DNA from: Bordetella genomosp. 1
Lineage (GTDB): Bacteria > Pseudomonadota > Gammaproteobacteria > Burkholderiales > Burkholderiaceae_B
NCBI RefSeq assembly: GCF_002261335.1
Contig: NZ_NEVL01000003.1
Span: forward strand, 868,001-932,000
Length of the DNA stretch: 64,000 bases
Reading direction: 5' to 3'
Position numbers and translations under genes: made by a program. Within the stretch, counting starts at the first letter, position 1, and each line of letters opens with the position of its first letter. The notes under the pieces are model-generated. The model saw only the letters and a program-made list of their open reading frames with translations. It was not told the DNA's origin and made no database searches. Positions 30,704 through 37,322 of this stretch are shown piece after piece.

Positions 30704-31157
30704 GGAACCCCTGTTGCCTAAGCTCTTGTGGCAGCCCCGCGACCAGCCCCAAGAAACGCATAAAAAAAGGCGAACGTTTTCGCCCGAATCTCTCGACCGG
30801 CAGCACGCAGGATTGCGCACCCGGTACAACCGCCGGAGTTTAACACCTAGGACACGCAGGAGGGAGTGCGCCCCACGGCCCGCGCCGACGGGCCGGCGGC
30901 CCTGCCGTGCCCCCTATCGCCGCCCACTGCGTCCACCACGGCGTCCCCCGTGGCGCTGCCCCGGTCTGCCCCGGCCGGCGCGCCCGCCCCGGCCCGGCGG
31001 GCGGGCGCCGGGCGCGGCCCGGGTCGCGGCTGCCGGCGGCGCCCGGGCCCTTCCGCCCCCCGATAAAATGGCGGTTCGCGGTATGCTTCATACCCTGCGC
31101 GCGCCCTTGCGGGCGCCCCCATCCCCTCCCCTGAATTCTTCTCCGAGGCAGTCGTCC
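30704..31157. other. 454-bp intergenic region, ppiD / glycerophosphodiesterase
   Basis: This divergent gap holds no credible gene and no tRNA that I can fold. It contains the minus-strand terminator at 30762-30784, an extremely GC-rich block at 30880-31060, and a GATAAAAT stretch near 31064-31071 that may be the -10 region of the phosphodiesterase gene. The ppiD promoter should lie between the terminator and 30703. Confidence 0.5.
30762..30784 (-). terminator. Minus-strand terminator with no gene before it
   Basis: Read on the minus strand, GGCGAA (30784-30779), a four-base loop and TTCGCC (30774-30769) are followed by seven T. It is a textbook intrinsic terminator 66 bases upstream of the ppiD start, yet no gene on that strand precedes it. 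It could end a small RNA, attenuate ppiD, or be the remnant of a lost upstream gene. Confidence 0.6.
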
Positions 31158-31916
31158 ATGACCTCCCCGCGCCCGTCCCTGCCGGCCTGGCCCTATTCCC
31201 CCTACATCGCGCACCGTGGCGGCGGCCGCCTGGCGCCCGAAAACACGCTGGCGGCCATGCGCGTGGGCGCCGCCCAGGGCTTCACGATGTTCGAGTTCGA
31301 CGTGAAGCTCTCGGCCGACAACGTGGCCATCGTGATGCACGACGACACGGTCGACCGCACCAGCGACGGCCACGGCCCGGCCGCGGCGCAGACCTACACC
31401 CAGCTCTCGCTGCTCGACGCCGGCAGCTGGCACTCGCCCGCCTACGCCGGCGAGCCCATCCCCAGCTTTGCCGCCGTGGCGCGCTACACCCGCGCCAATG
31501 GCATCGCCTGCAACGTCGAGATCAAGCCCTGCCCGGGCCGCGAGGTCGAGACCGGCGCCATCGTGGCGCGCCTGTGCAGCCAGTACTGGGCCGGCGCCGA
31601 CGTGCCGCCGCTGCTGTCCTCGTTTGCCGAGGCGTCGCTGGCGATCGCGCAACGGGTCGCGCCCAAGCTGCCGCGCGCGCTGCTGGTCGAGACCGTGCCG
31701 GCCGACTGGGAGGCGCGCCTGAACCAATACGACTGCGTGGCGCTCAACATCAACCACAAAGACGCCACGCCCGAGCTGATCGACGCCGTGCACGCGGCCG
31801 GCTATCGCATCGCCGCCTGGACGGTGAACGATCCCGAGCGCGCCCGCCTGCTGCTCGACTGGGGCATCGATGGCATCTTCACCGACGTGCTGGACCAGAT
31901 CCGGCCCGCCGCCTGA
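31158..31916 (+). CDS. Glycerophosphodiester phosphodiesterase (UgpQ-like)
   Basis: The 252-residue cytoplasmic-type enzyme (no signal peptide) hydrolyses glycerophosphodiesters to glycerol 3-phosphate and an alcohol. The catalytic start YIAHRGGGRLAPENTLAAM carries the His-Arg pair, followed by FEFDVKLSADNVAIVMHDDTVDRTSDG with metal-binding Glu/Asp and the second catalytic His. The end AAWTVNDPERARLLLDWGID is also typical. ATG 31158 follows a GAGG box; the long open frame upstream crosses the GC-rich intergenic block and is not credible. RlmJ follows nine bases later. Confidence 0.92.
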   Translation: MTSPRPSLPAWPYSPYIAHRGGGRLAPENTLAAMRVGAAQGFTMFEFDVKLSADNVAIVMHDDTVDRTSDGHGPAAAQTYTQLSLLDAGSWHSPAYAGEPIPSFAAVARYTRANGIACNVEIKPCPGREVETGAIVARLCSQYWAGADVPPLLSSFAEASLAIAQRVAPKLPRALLVETVPADWEARLNQYDCVALNINHKDATPELIDAVHAAGYRIAAWTVNDPERARLLLDWGIDGIFTDVLDQIRPAA

Positions 31917-31925
31917 GGCCCCGAC

Positions 31926-32786
31926 GTGTTCAGCTACCGCCACGCCTTCCACGCCGGCAACCATGCCGACGTCCTCAAGCACGCCATCCTGGTGAGCGTG
32001 CTCGAGCACTTCAACCGCAAGGACGCGCCGTACTGGGTGATCGACACCCACGCCGGCGCCGGCCTGTATGCGCTCGACAGCGACTGGGCCAACAAGAACG
32101 CCGAGTTCGCCGACGGCGTGGGCCGGCTCTGGGACCGCAAGGACCTGCCGCCGCTGCTCGAAACCTATGTCGAACGCATCCGCGACTACAACCCCGACGG
32201 CCGCCTGCGCCACTATCCGGGCTCGCCCTGGATCACGATGGATGCCCTGCGCGACCGCGATCGCCTGCGCCTGTTCGAAATGCACCCCACCGAGTCCGGC
32301 GTGCTGGCCCGCAACCTGGACCAGCGCGACCGCCTGATCCAGCGCCAGACCACGATCTACGGCACCGACGGCTTCGAGGGCATGAAGGCGCTGCTGCCGC
32401 CGCCCACGCGCCGCGGCGCGGTGCTGATCGACCCTTCCTACGAAGACAAGCAGGACTACCGCCGCACGCTGACCGCGGTGAAGGAAGGCATCAAGCGCTT
32501 CGCCACCGGCACCTTCGCGGTCTGGTACCCGCTGGTGCAGCGGCGCGAAGTGGCCGAGATGGCGCGCCAGCTCGAGCGCCTGCCGGTCAAGAGCTGGCTG
32601 CACGCCACGCTGTCGGTCAAGCGCCCCGCCGGCGACGGCTTCGGCCTGCACGGCAGCGGCATGTTCCTGGTGAATCCGCCTTGGACGCTCGAGGCCGAGC
32701 TCAAGCCGGTCATGCCGTTCCTGGCCCGCGAGCTGGCCCAGGACGAGCGCGCCACCTACACGCTGCAGTATCGCGAGAATCCTTGA
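31926..32786 (+). CDS. rlmJ: 23S rRNA (adenine(2030)-N6)-methyltransferase
   Basis: The 286-residue protein fits RlmJ, which methylates A2030 of 23S rRNA. It starts with the family N-terminus FSYRHAFHAGNHADVLKHA after a GTG start, then motif I DTHAGAGLYAL and the catalytic loop LIDPSYEDKQDY. The catalytic motif reads DPSY where enterobacterial proteins have DPPY. The C-terminal half keeps FAVWYPLV and GSGMFLVNPPW. It is probably co-transcribed with the phosphodiesterase gene, nine bases upstream. Confidence 0.94.
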   Translation: MFSYRHAFHAGNHADVLKHAILVSVLEHFNRKDAPYWVIDTHAGAGLYALDSDWANKNAEFADGVGRLWDRKDLPPLLETYVERIRDYNPDGRLRHYPGSPWITMDALRDRDRLRLFEMHPTESGVLARNLDQRDRLIQRQTTIYGTDGFEGMKALLPPPTRRGAVLIDPSYEDKQDYRRTLTAVKEGIKRFATGTFAVWYPLVQRREVAEMARQLERLPVKSWLHATLSVKRPAGDGFGLHGSGMFLVNPPWTLEAELKPVMPFLARELAQDERATYTLQYRENP

Positions 32787-32800
32787 GCCTCACGAGCGAA

Positions 32801-32835
32801 AGCCCCCCGGCATCGTCGATGCCGGGGGCTTTCTT
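32801..32835. terminator. Bidirectional terminator rlmJ / flavoprotein
   Basis: The arm at 32801-32814 pairs with GATGCCGGGGGCT (32818-32830) with one extra C bulged. TTCTT follows on the plus strand. It lies between convergent genes. Confidence 0.75.
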
Positions 32836-32848
32836 CATGCGCGCGGGA

Positions 32849-34270
32849 TCAGGCCACCTTGCGCTGGCGCTCGGCCTGCGCCGTTGCCAGCCGCGCCGCG
32901 GCATCGCGCAGCGCGGTGCGCAGGCCCTCTTCCACCACCGGGTGGTAGAAGGGCATCTCCAGCATGCGGGCGATGGTCAGCTCCTGCTGCACGGCCCAGG
33001 CCAGCAGATGGCCGATGTGCTCGGCGCTCGGGCCCACCATTTCGGCGCCCAGGAAGCGGCCCGAATCGATCTCGGCATACACGCGCAGCATGCCGCGGTT
33101 CTTCAGCATCACCCGCGAGCGGCCCTGGTCGCCGAAGTCGACCTCGCCGGTCACGGTGGCGCCGGCCGGCAGGCGGGCGAAAGGCGTGCCGATGAGCGCG
33201 ATCTGCGGATCGGAGAACACCACGCCGAGCGCCGCACGGCGCGGGCCGGGCTGCACCTCGGGAAAGCGCGCGGCATTCTCGCCCGCGATGCGGCCCTCGT
33301 CGGCGGCCTCGTGCAGCAGGGGCGCGTCGGCATTGGCGTCGCCCGCGATGAAGATCGCGCTGCTGCCGGCCTGCATCGTGTGGCGGTCATAGAGCGGCAC
33401 CCCGCGCGCATCGAGCTTGAGCGAGGTCTGGTCCAGGCCGAGCCGGTCGACGTTGGCGCGGCGGCCGGTGGCCACCAGCGCGTAGTCGAAGCGCTCGGTG
33501 CGTTCGGTGTTGTCGAGCGCCACGTAGCGCACTTCCACCTCGTCACCCACGCGCTTGGTGTCGAGCACGCGCGCATCGGGATCCAGGTAGAACTCCTGCT
33601 GGAACACCTTGCGGGCGCTATCGCGCACCTTGGGGTCGGTGATGCCGCCCAGGCTGCCGCTCACGCCGAACACCCGCACGGTCACGCCGAGCCGGGCCAG
33701 CGCTTGGCCGAGCTCCAGGCCGATCACGCCGGGACCGAACACGGCCACGCGGCGCGGCAGCGTGTCCCATTCGAACACGTCGTCGTTCACCATCAGGCGG
33801 TCGCCCAGGGCCAGGAACGGCGGCGGCACCGAGGGGCGCGAGCCGGTCGCGATCACCACGCTGCCCGCGTGCACCTCGGTGTGCTCGTCCACCCGCAGCA
33901 CCGTGTCGCTCAGGAACCGCGCATAGCCATGCAGCTTGTCCTCGGCCGGGATGTTCTCCACGCCCTGCAGCACGAAGCCCACGAAACGGTCGCGCTCTTG
34001 CTTGACGCGGTCCATCACCGCCGCACCGTCGACGCTGACCGGACCCGCGACCCGCACGCCGAAGGCGTCGGTGTGGGCGGCCGCATGCGCCGCCTCGGCG
34101 GCCGCGATCAGCAGCTTCGAGGGCATGCAGCCCACGCGGGCGCAGGTGGTGCCGTAGGGCCCGCCCTCGATCAGCACCGCACGCTTGCCGGCGTTGCGGG
34201 CGGCACGATAGGCGGCCAGGCCGGCGGTGCCGGCGCCGATCACGGCGATGTCGGTATGCAGCGTTTTCAT
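32849..34270 (-). CDS. Dihydrolipoamide-dehydrogenase-like FAD/NAD(P) disulfide oxidoreductase
   Basis: The 473-residue flavoprotein has the FAD motif AVIGAGTAGLAAYRAA near the N-terminus and a redox-active disulfide Cys43/Cys48 in GTTCARVGCMPSK. The NAD(P)-binding motif follows near FGPGVIGLELGQALARLG, and the C-terminal dimerisation domain carries the His-Glu dyad in FYHPVVEEGLRTAL. These features match lipoamide dehydrogenase and its relatives. No 2-oxoacid dehydrogenase genes are nearby, so it may be a stand-alone reductase. ATG 34270 follows AGGAATA. The peroxiredoxin-glutaredoxin gene is upstream on the same strand, separated by a hairpin. Confidence 0.88.
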   Translation of the reverse strand: MKTLHTDIAVIGAGTAGLAAYRAARNAGKRAVLIEGGPYGTTCARVGCMPSKLLIAAAEAAHAAAHTDAFGVRVAGPVSVDGAAVMDRVKQERDRFVGFVLQGVENIPAEDKLHGYARFLSDTVLRVDEHTEVHAGSVVIATGSRPSVPPPFLALGDRLMVNDDVFEWDTLPRRVAVFGPGVIGLELGQALARLGVTVRVFGVSGSLGGITDPKVRDSARKVFQQEFYLDPDARVLDTKRVGDEVEVRYVALDNTERTERFDYALVATGRRANVDRLGLDQTSLKLDARGVPLYDRHTMQAGSSAIFIAGDANADAPLLHEAADEGRIAGENAARFPEVQPGPRRAALGVVFSDPQIALIGTPFARLPAGATVTGEVDFGDQGRSRVMLKNRGMLRVYAEIDSGRFLGAEMVGPSAEHIGHLLAWAVQQELTIARMLEMPFYHPVVEEGLRTALRDAAARLATAQAERQRKVA

Positions 34271-34365
34271 GATTATTCCTGTGGGTGATGCGCGGGCGAG
34301 AGGCGGCACGAGGCCGCCGCGCCAGCAGCGCTGACGAGGCAGAAGCGAAATCTTCGGGAAGAACA

Positions 34366-34386
34366 GGCCCGGACGTCGTCCGGGCC
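34366..34386 (-). terminator. Candidate terminator after the peroxiredoxin gene
   Basis: A 9-bp stem GGCCCGGAC (34366-34374) with GTCCGGGCC (34378-34386) lies 11 bases after the peroxiredoxin stop. On the minus strand TGTTCTT follows, a weak T-tract. Confidence 0.5.
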
Positions 34387-34396
34387 CGTCGGGACA

Positions 34397-35125
34397 TCAG
34401 GCGAAGTGTGCCTTCAGGTCATCCAGGCCGCCGATGTGGTTGCCGTTGATGAAGACCTGCGGAGCGGTCGCCTTGCCCGAGACCGCGCCGATCACACGGC
34501 CGCGGACCTTGTGCTCGAGCGGGATCTCGATCGCGTCGTAGCCCTTGGCGTCCAGCAGTGCCTTGGCTTGCACGCAGAACGGGCAGCCCGGCTTGGAGAA
34601 CACCACGACCTGATCCGGCTTCTTCGCGTCGGGCGCGATGTGGGCCAGCATCGTGTCGGCGTCCGACACTTCGAACGGGTCGCCGTCTTTCTCGGGCTCG
34701 ATGAACATCTTCTCGACCACGCCGTCCTTCACGAGCATCGAATAGCGCCAGCTGCGCTTGCCGAAGCCGAGGTCGCTCTTGTCGACCAGCATGCCCATGC
34801 CGGCAGTGAATTCGGTGTTGCCATCGGGCAGCAGCGTGATGTTTTCCGATTCCTGGTCCTTGGCCCATTCGTTCATGACGAAGGTGTCGTTCACCGACAC
34901 GCACACGATGGTGTCCACGCCGGCGGCACGGAAGGCCGGGGCCAGCTCGTTGTAGCGCGGCAGGTGGGTCGAGGAGCAGGTCGGGGTGAACGCGCCGGGC
35001 AGCGAAAACACGACGACCGTCTTGTTCTTGAACAGGTCGTCGGAGCTGACCTTCTTCCACGTGTTGCCTTCGCGGATCGGGAAAACAACATTGGGGACGC
35101 GTTGGCCTTCACGGTTCTGCAGCAT
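34397..35125 (-). CDS. Peroxiredoxin-glutaredoxin hybrid peroxidase
   Basis: The 242-residue fusion reduces peroxides with glutathione. The N-terminal peroxiredoxin-5-like domain (about 1-160) has peroxidatic Cys50 in [16 protein letters not shown]. The C-terminal glutaredoxin domain (about 170-242) has the CPFC centre at 181-184 and [14 protein letters not shown]. The fusion lets the second domain recycle the first. An AGGAG box precedes the ATG. A 7-bp inverted repeat at 35198-35230 lies upstream and may bind a regulator; OxyR commonly controls this gene type, but a canonical OxyR site was not evident. Confidence 0.95.
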   Translation of the reverse strand: MLQNREGQRVPNVVFPIREGNTWKKVSSDDLFKNKTVVVFSLPGAFTPTCSSTHLPRYNELAPAFRAAGVDTIVCVSVNDTFVMNEWAKDQESENITLLPDGNTEFTAGMGMLVDKSDLGFGKRSWRYSMLVKDGVVEKMFIEPEKDGDPFEVSDADTMLAHIAPDAKKPDQVVVFSKPGCPFCVQAKALLDAKGYDAIEIPLEHKVRGRVIGAVSGKATAPQVFINGNHIGGLDDLKAHFA

Positions 35126-35197
35126 TCAAAATTCTCCTTGGGGTGTCTGTGGCGTCGCGCCACCATGACCAGAACTTTAAACAAACACTATCGTCAT

Positions 35198-35230
35198 GGC
35201 TAATTCAATTATTTTAATCAATCATTAGCC
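35198..35230 (-). promoter_or_regulatory. A/T-rich dyad upstream of the peroxiredoxin gene
   Basis: GGCTAAT (35198-35204) and ATTAGCC (35224-35230) form a perfect 7-bp inverted repeat around a 19-bp A/T-rich core, about 75 bases before the start codon. The position and composition suit an activator or repressor site. Weak -35/-10 words occur just downstream, none decisive. Confidence 0.45.
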
Positions 35231-35255
35231 ACAGACTATCGCCCAAAGGATTCGA

Positions 35256-35453
35256 TTAGATTTTCTTCGGTTGGTAGCCGGCGTCGTGGATCGCCGCCTC
35301 TGCCTGGGCGGCGGCGCTGTCGGGCGACACCTGCACCTGGTGCGTGGCCAGGTCGATCTGGACCTCGGCGCCGGGCACCACCTTCTGCACGGCCTGGGTG
35401 ATGGTCTTGACGCAATGGCCGCAAGTCATGTCCGAAACAACAAAGGTGACCAT
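35256..35453 (-). CDS. copZ: Heavy-metal-associated (HMA) copper chaperone
   Basis: The 65-residue single-domain protein has the HMA motif MTCGHC (Cys11, Cys14), then KTITQAVQKVVPGAEVQIDL and the closing DAGYQPKKI, the whole ferredoxin-like HMA fold. It should bind Cu(I) in the cytoplasm and pass it to an exporter, which is not in this window. It diverges from a CueR-type gene and has its own MerR-type promoter with a 19-bp spacer (35532-35562). Confidence 0.92.
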   Translation of the reverse strand: MVTFVVSDMTCGHCVKTITQAVQKVVPGAEVQIDLATHQVQVSPDSAAAQAEAAIHDAGYQPKKI

Positions 35454-35531
35454 GGTTGGCTCCTGTGAAAGGTACGTAGGAAAGTATCGGTCGGCTGCCC
35501 CGGGGCGGCCGACGTTTCAATGCAGAACAAA

Positions 35532-35562
35532 GCTTAGACCTTCCTATGATGGTAAGGTCAAA
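35532..35562 (-). promoter_or_regulatory. CueR-type promoter/operator of copZ
   Basis: On the minus strand TTGACC (35561-35556) and TAAGCT are separated by 19 bases, the lengthened spacer typical of MerR-family promoters. The spacer holds the imperfect dyad ACCTTCC-N7-GTAAGGT (35538-35558 as read on the plus strand). Activation by the adjacent CueR in response to Cu(I) is expected. Confidence 0.8.
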
Positions 35563-35654
35563 CGCCGGATCGGCGGTCCGTTTTGGGCTTGCGCGCGCCC
35601 TTGCGCGCCCCCCCGGACTCGCCCCTGCCCCGGCCGAGCTTGCGCAGGCCCCGG

Positions 35655-35685
35655 CTTGACCTTCCAATAATTGGAAGGTACATCA
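35655..35685 (+). promoter_or_regulatory. CueR-type promoter/operator of cueR
   Basis: TTGACC is followed after 19 bases by CATCAT. The spacer contains a perfect dyad, ACCTTCC-N7-GGAAGGT (35659-35679), the consensus CueR site. It should drive cueR itself, 85 bases before its start. With the copZ operator this makes two back-to-back sites about 120 bp apart. Confidence 0.8.
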
Positions 35686-35763
35686 TGACGTCGATTGCGC
35701 ATCCGCAGGGCCCGGCCCGACCCGGGTCTTGCCCCAGCCTCATGCGGCCTGAAGGAGCCCACC

Positions 35764-36171
35764 ATGTCGAGTCCCATGAACATCGGACAGGCGGCCAGTG
35801 CCACCGGCATTTCGGCCAAGATGATCCGCTATTACGAAAGCATCGGCCTGATCGGCCCGGCCACGCGCACCGACGCGGGCTACCGCGTCTACACCGACGC
35901 CGACCTGCACATGCTGCGCTTCGTGCGCCGCGCCCGCGACCTGGGTTTCTCGGTCGAACAGATGCACGAGCTGCTGGCGCTGTGGCGCGACCGCAGCCGC
36001 GCGAGCGCCGACGTCAAGCGGCTGGCGCTCGACCACGTGGCCGAGCTCGAGCGCAAGGCCGCCGCTCTGCACGACATGGCCGACACGCTCAAGCACCTGG
36101 CGCAGCACTGCCACGGCGACGAGCGTCCCGACTGCCCGATCCTCAACGATCTGGGATTGGTGCAGCATTGA
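35764..36171 (+). CDS. cueR: Cu(I)-responsive MerR-family regulator
   Basis: The 135-residue protein is a MerR-type activator. The helix-turn-helix and wing read MNIGQAASATGISAKMIRYY and TRTDAGYRVYTDADL, followed by the long dimerisation helix. The metal loop has Cys116 and Cys124 with seven residues between them (CHGDERPDC), the spacing of CueR, which binds Cu(I), Ag(I) or Au(I). ATG 35764 follows AAGGAG. The divergent copZ and the two operators between them support a copper-response unit. Confidence 0.93.
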   Translation: MSSPMNIGQAASATGISAKMIRYYESIGLIGPATRTDAGYRVYTDADLHMLRFVRRARDLGFSVEQMHELLALWRDRSRASADVKRLALDHVAELERKAAALHDMADTLKHLAQHCHGDERPDCPILNDLGLVQH

Positions 36172-36232
36172 GCGCCCGGATATTTGCGCTGTGGTGCACC
36201 CGCTTGCATGCTTCTTTCGCCATGCCAAAGAT

Positions 36233-36261
36233 CCTATGATTGCGTGCAGGTAAATCATAGG
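36233..36261 (+). promoter_or_regulatory. Inverted repeat overlapping the LysR ribosome site
   Basis: CCTATGAT (36233-36240) and ATCATAGG (36254-36261) are perfect complements 13 bases apart. The right arm runs into the AGGAGG ribosome site of the LysR gene that starts at 36270. It could be a DNA operator for autorepression or an RNA hairpin that hides the ribosome site. Confidence 0.55.
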
Positions 36262-36269
36262 AGGTCGCC

Positions 36270-37202
36270 ATGTCGCGCCCGGATCTCAATCTCCTGCTGG
36301 CGCTGGATGCGCTGCTCGATGAGGGCAGCGTGGTCGGCGCCGCGCGCCGCATGCATCTGAGCGCGCCGGCGATGAGCCGCACGTTGAGCCGCATCCGGGA
36401 GGCGCTGGGCGATCCGGTGTTCGTCCAGGTCGGCCGCAAGCTCCTGCCCACGCCCAGGGCGCTGGCGCTGCGGGAACAGGTGCGGGCCGCGGTGGAACAG
36501 GCCACGCAGGTATTCGCCGCCGACACCGAGATCGACCTGAAAGCGCTGGATCGGCGTTTCAACGTCCGCGCCACCGACGAGTTCGTGAGCATTCATCTGG
36601 GCCATCTCCTGGACGCGATGGCGCGCGAGATGCCGCGGGCGATGCTGCGCTTTTCGCCGGAGGAAGACGACGTGGATGAGGAGGCGCTGCGCAGCGGCCG
36701 CATCGACCTGTTCATCAGCGCCTCGCGCAAGCTGGGGCCGGAGATCCGCGTGCAGCCACTGTTCACCACGACGTTCGTGGGGGTCGCGCGCGCCAACCAT
36801 CCGATCTTCGACGAAGACATCACGTCCGAGCGCCTCACGCGCTGGGAGCATATCCACGTGTCGCGGCGCGGCAAGGCCACCGGGCCGGTCGATGCCGCGC
36901 TGGAGGCGCAGGGGCTGCGCCGGCACGTCGCCCTGGTGCTGCCCAACCCGTACGCGGCCCTGTTCGCCTTGCAGGACTCGGATCTGCTGTTGCCGTTGCC
37001 CCGGCATCTGGCCAGTACTGCGCTGGCCGCAGGCCTGCGGATTCGTGTGTTCGACCTGCCGACACCGCTGGAAACGGTGCTGCTGACCCAGGCCTGGCAC
37101 CCGCGCCTGGAGGGCGACCCGGCCCATCGATGGCTGCGGCAGACCATCCATACGCTCTGCAATGAGAGCCAGGCGCAAGCCGCCCTGCGCGCCAAGCCCT
37201 GA
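36270..37202 (+). CDS. LysR-family regulator of the second efflux operon
   Basis: The 310-residue protein starts with SRPDLNLLLALDALLDEGSV and the helix-turn-helix ARRMHLSAPAMSRTLSRI, the NodD/PcpR-like branch of LysR, followed by the effector domain. A perfect AGGAGG precedes the ATG. It lies 120 bases before the FUSC gene on the same strand, and a LysR-like ATTC-N8-GAAT dyad is found in that gap, so the efflux operon is the probable target; an aromatic acid would be a natural inducer. Confidence 0.9.
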   Translation: MSRPDLNLLLALDALLDEGSVVGAARRMHLSAPAMSRTLSRIREALGDPVFVQVGRKLLPTPRALALREQVRAAVEQATQVFAADTEIDLKALDRRFNVRATDEFVSIHLGHLLDAMAREMPRAMLRFSPEEDDVDEEALRSGRIDLFISASRKLGPEIRVQPLFTTTFVGVARANHPIFDEDITSERLTRWEHIHVSRRGKATGPVDAALEAQGLRRHVALVLPNPYAALFALQDSDLLLPLPRHLASTALAAGLRIRVFDLPTPLETVLLTQAWHPRLEGDPAHRWLRQTIHTLCNESQAQAALRAKP

Positions 37203-37254
37203 CCGAACGACCGCCGCCATGCATGCGTCTCACGCAATCACGCCGATGCAATAA

Positions 37255-37301
37255 ATTCACTTTTCGGAATGATTGGCTCTGCCTACAGTGACGCGTATTG
37301 A
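37255..37301 (+). promoter_or_regulatory. Promoter and LysR-type box before efflux operon 2
   Basis: TTGGCT (37273-37278) and TATTGA (37296-37301) have a 17-base spacer. Directly upstream, ATTC-N8-GAAT (37255-37270) is an interrupted dyad of LysR type abutting the -35, the usual place for activation. Transcription would start a few bases before the GGAAGGG ribosome site of the FUSC gene. Confidence 0.5.
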
Positions 37302-37322
37302 TCATTGTGGAAGGGTTGCATC

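Noticed and set aside
28991-30721. A 576-codon plus-strand open frame opposite ppiD
   Set aside because: It is a composition shadow of ppiD; it has no start signal, and its translation is low-complexity Gly/Leu/His/Arg.
30785-30860. A possible tRNA or tRNA remnant before the orphan terminator
   Set aside because: I looked for a T-loop GTTCGA-type core, acceptor pairing and a CCA end on the minus strand, and none fit together.
35171-35200. A canonical OxyR site before the peroxiredoxin gene
   Set aside because: One ATAG-like word occurs (CGATAGTG), but the remaining contacts at the required spacing are missing.
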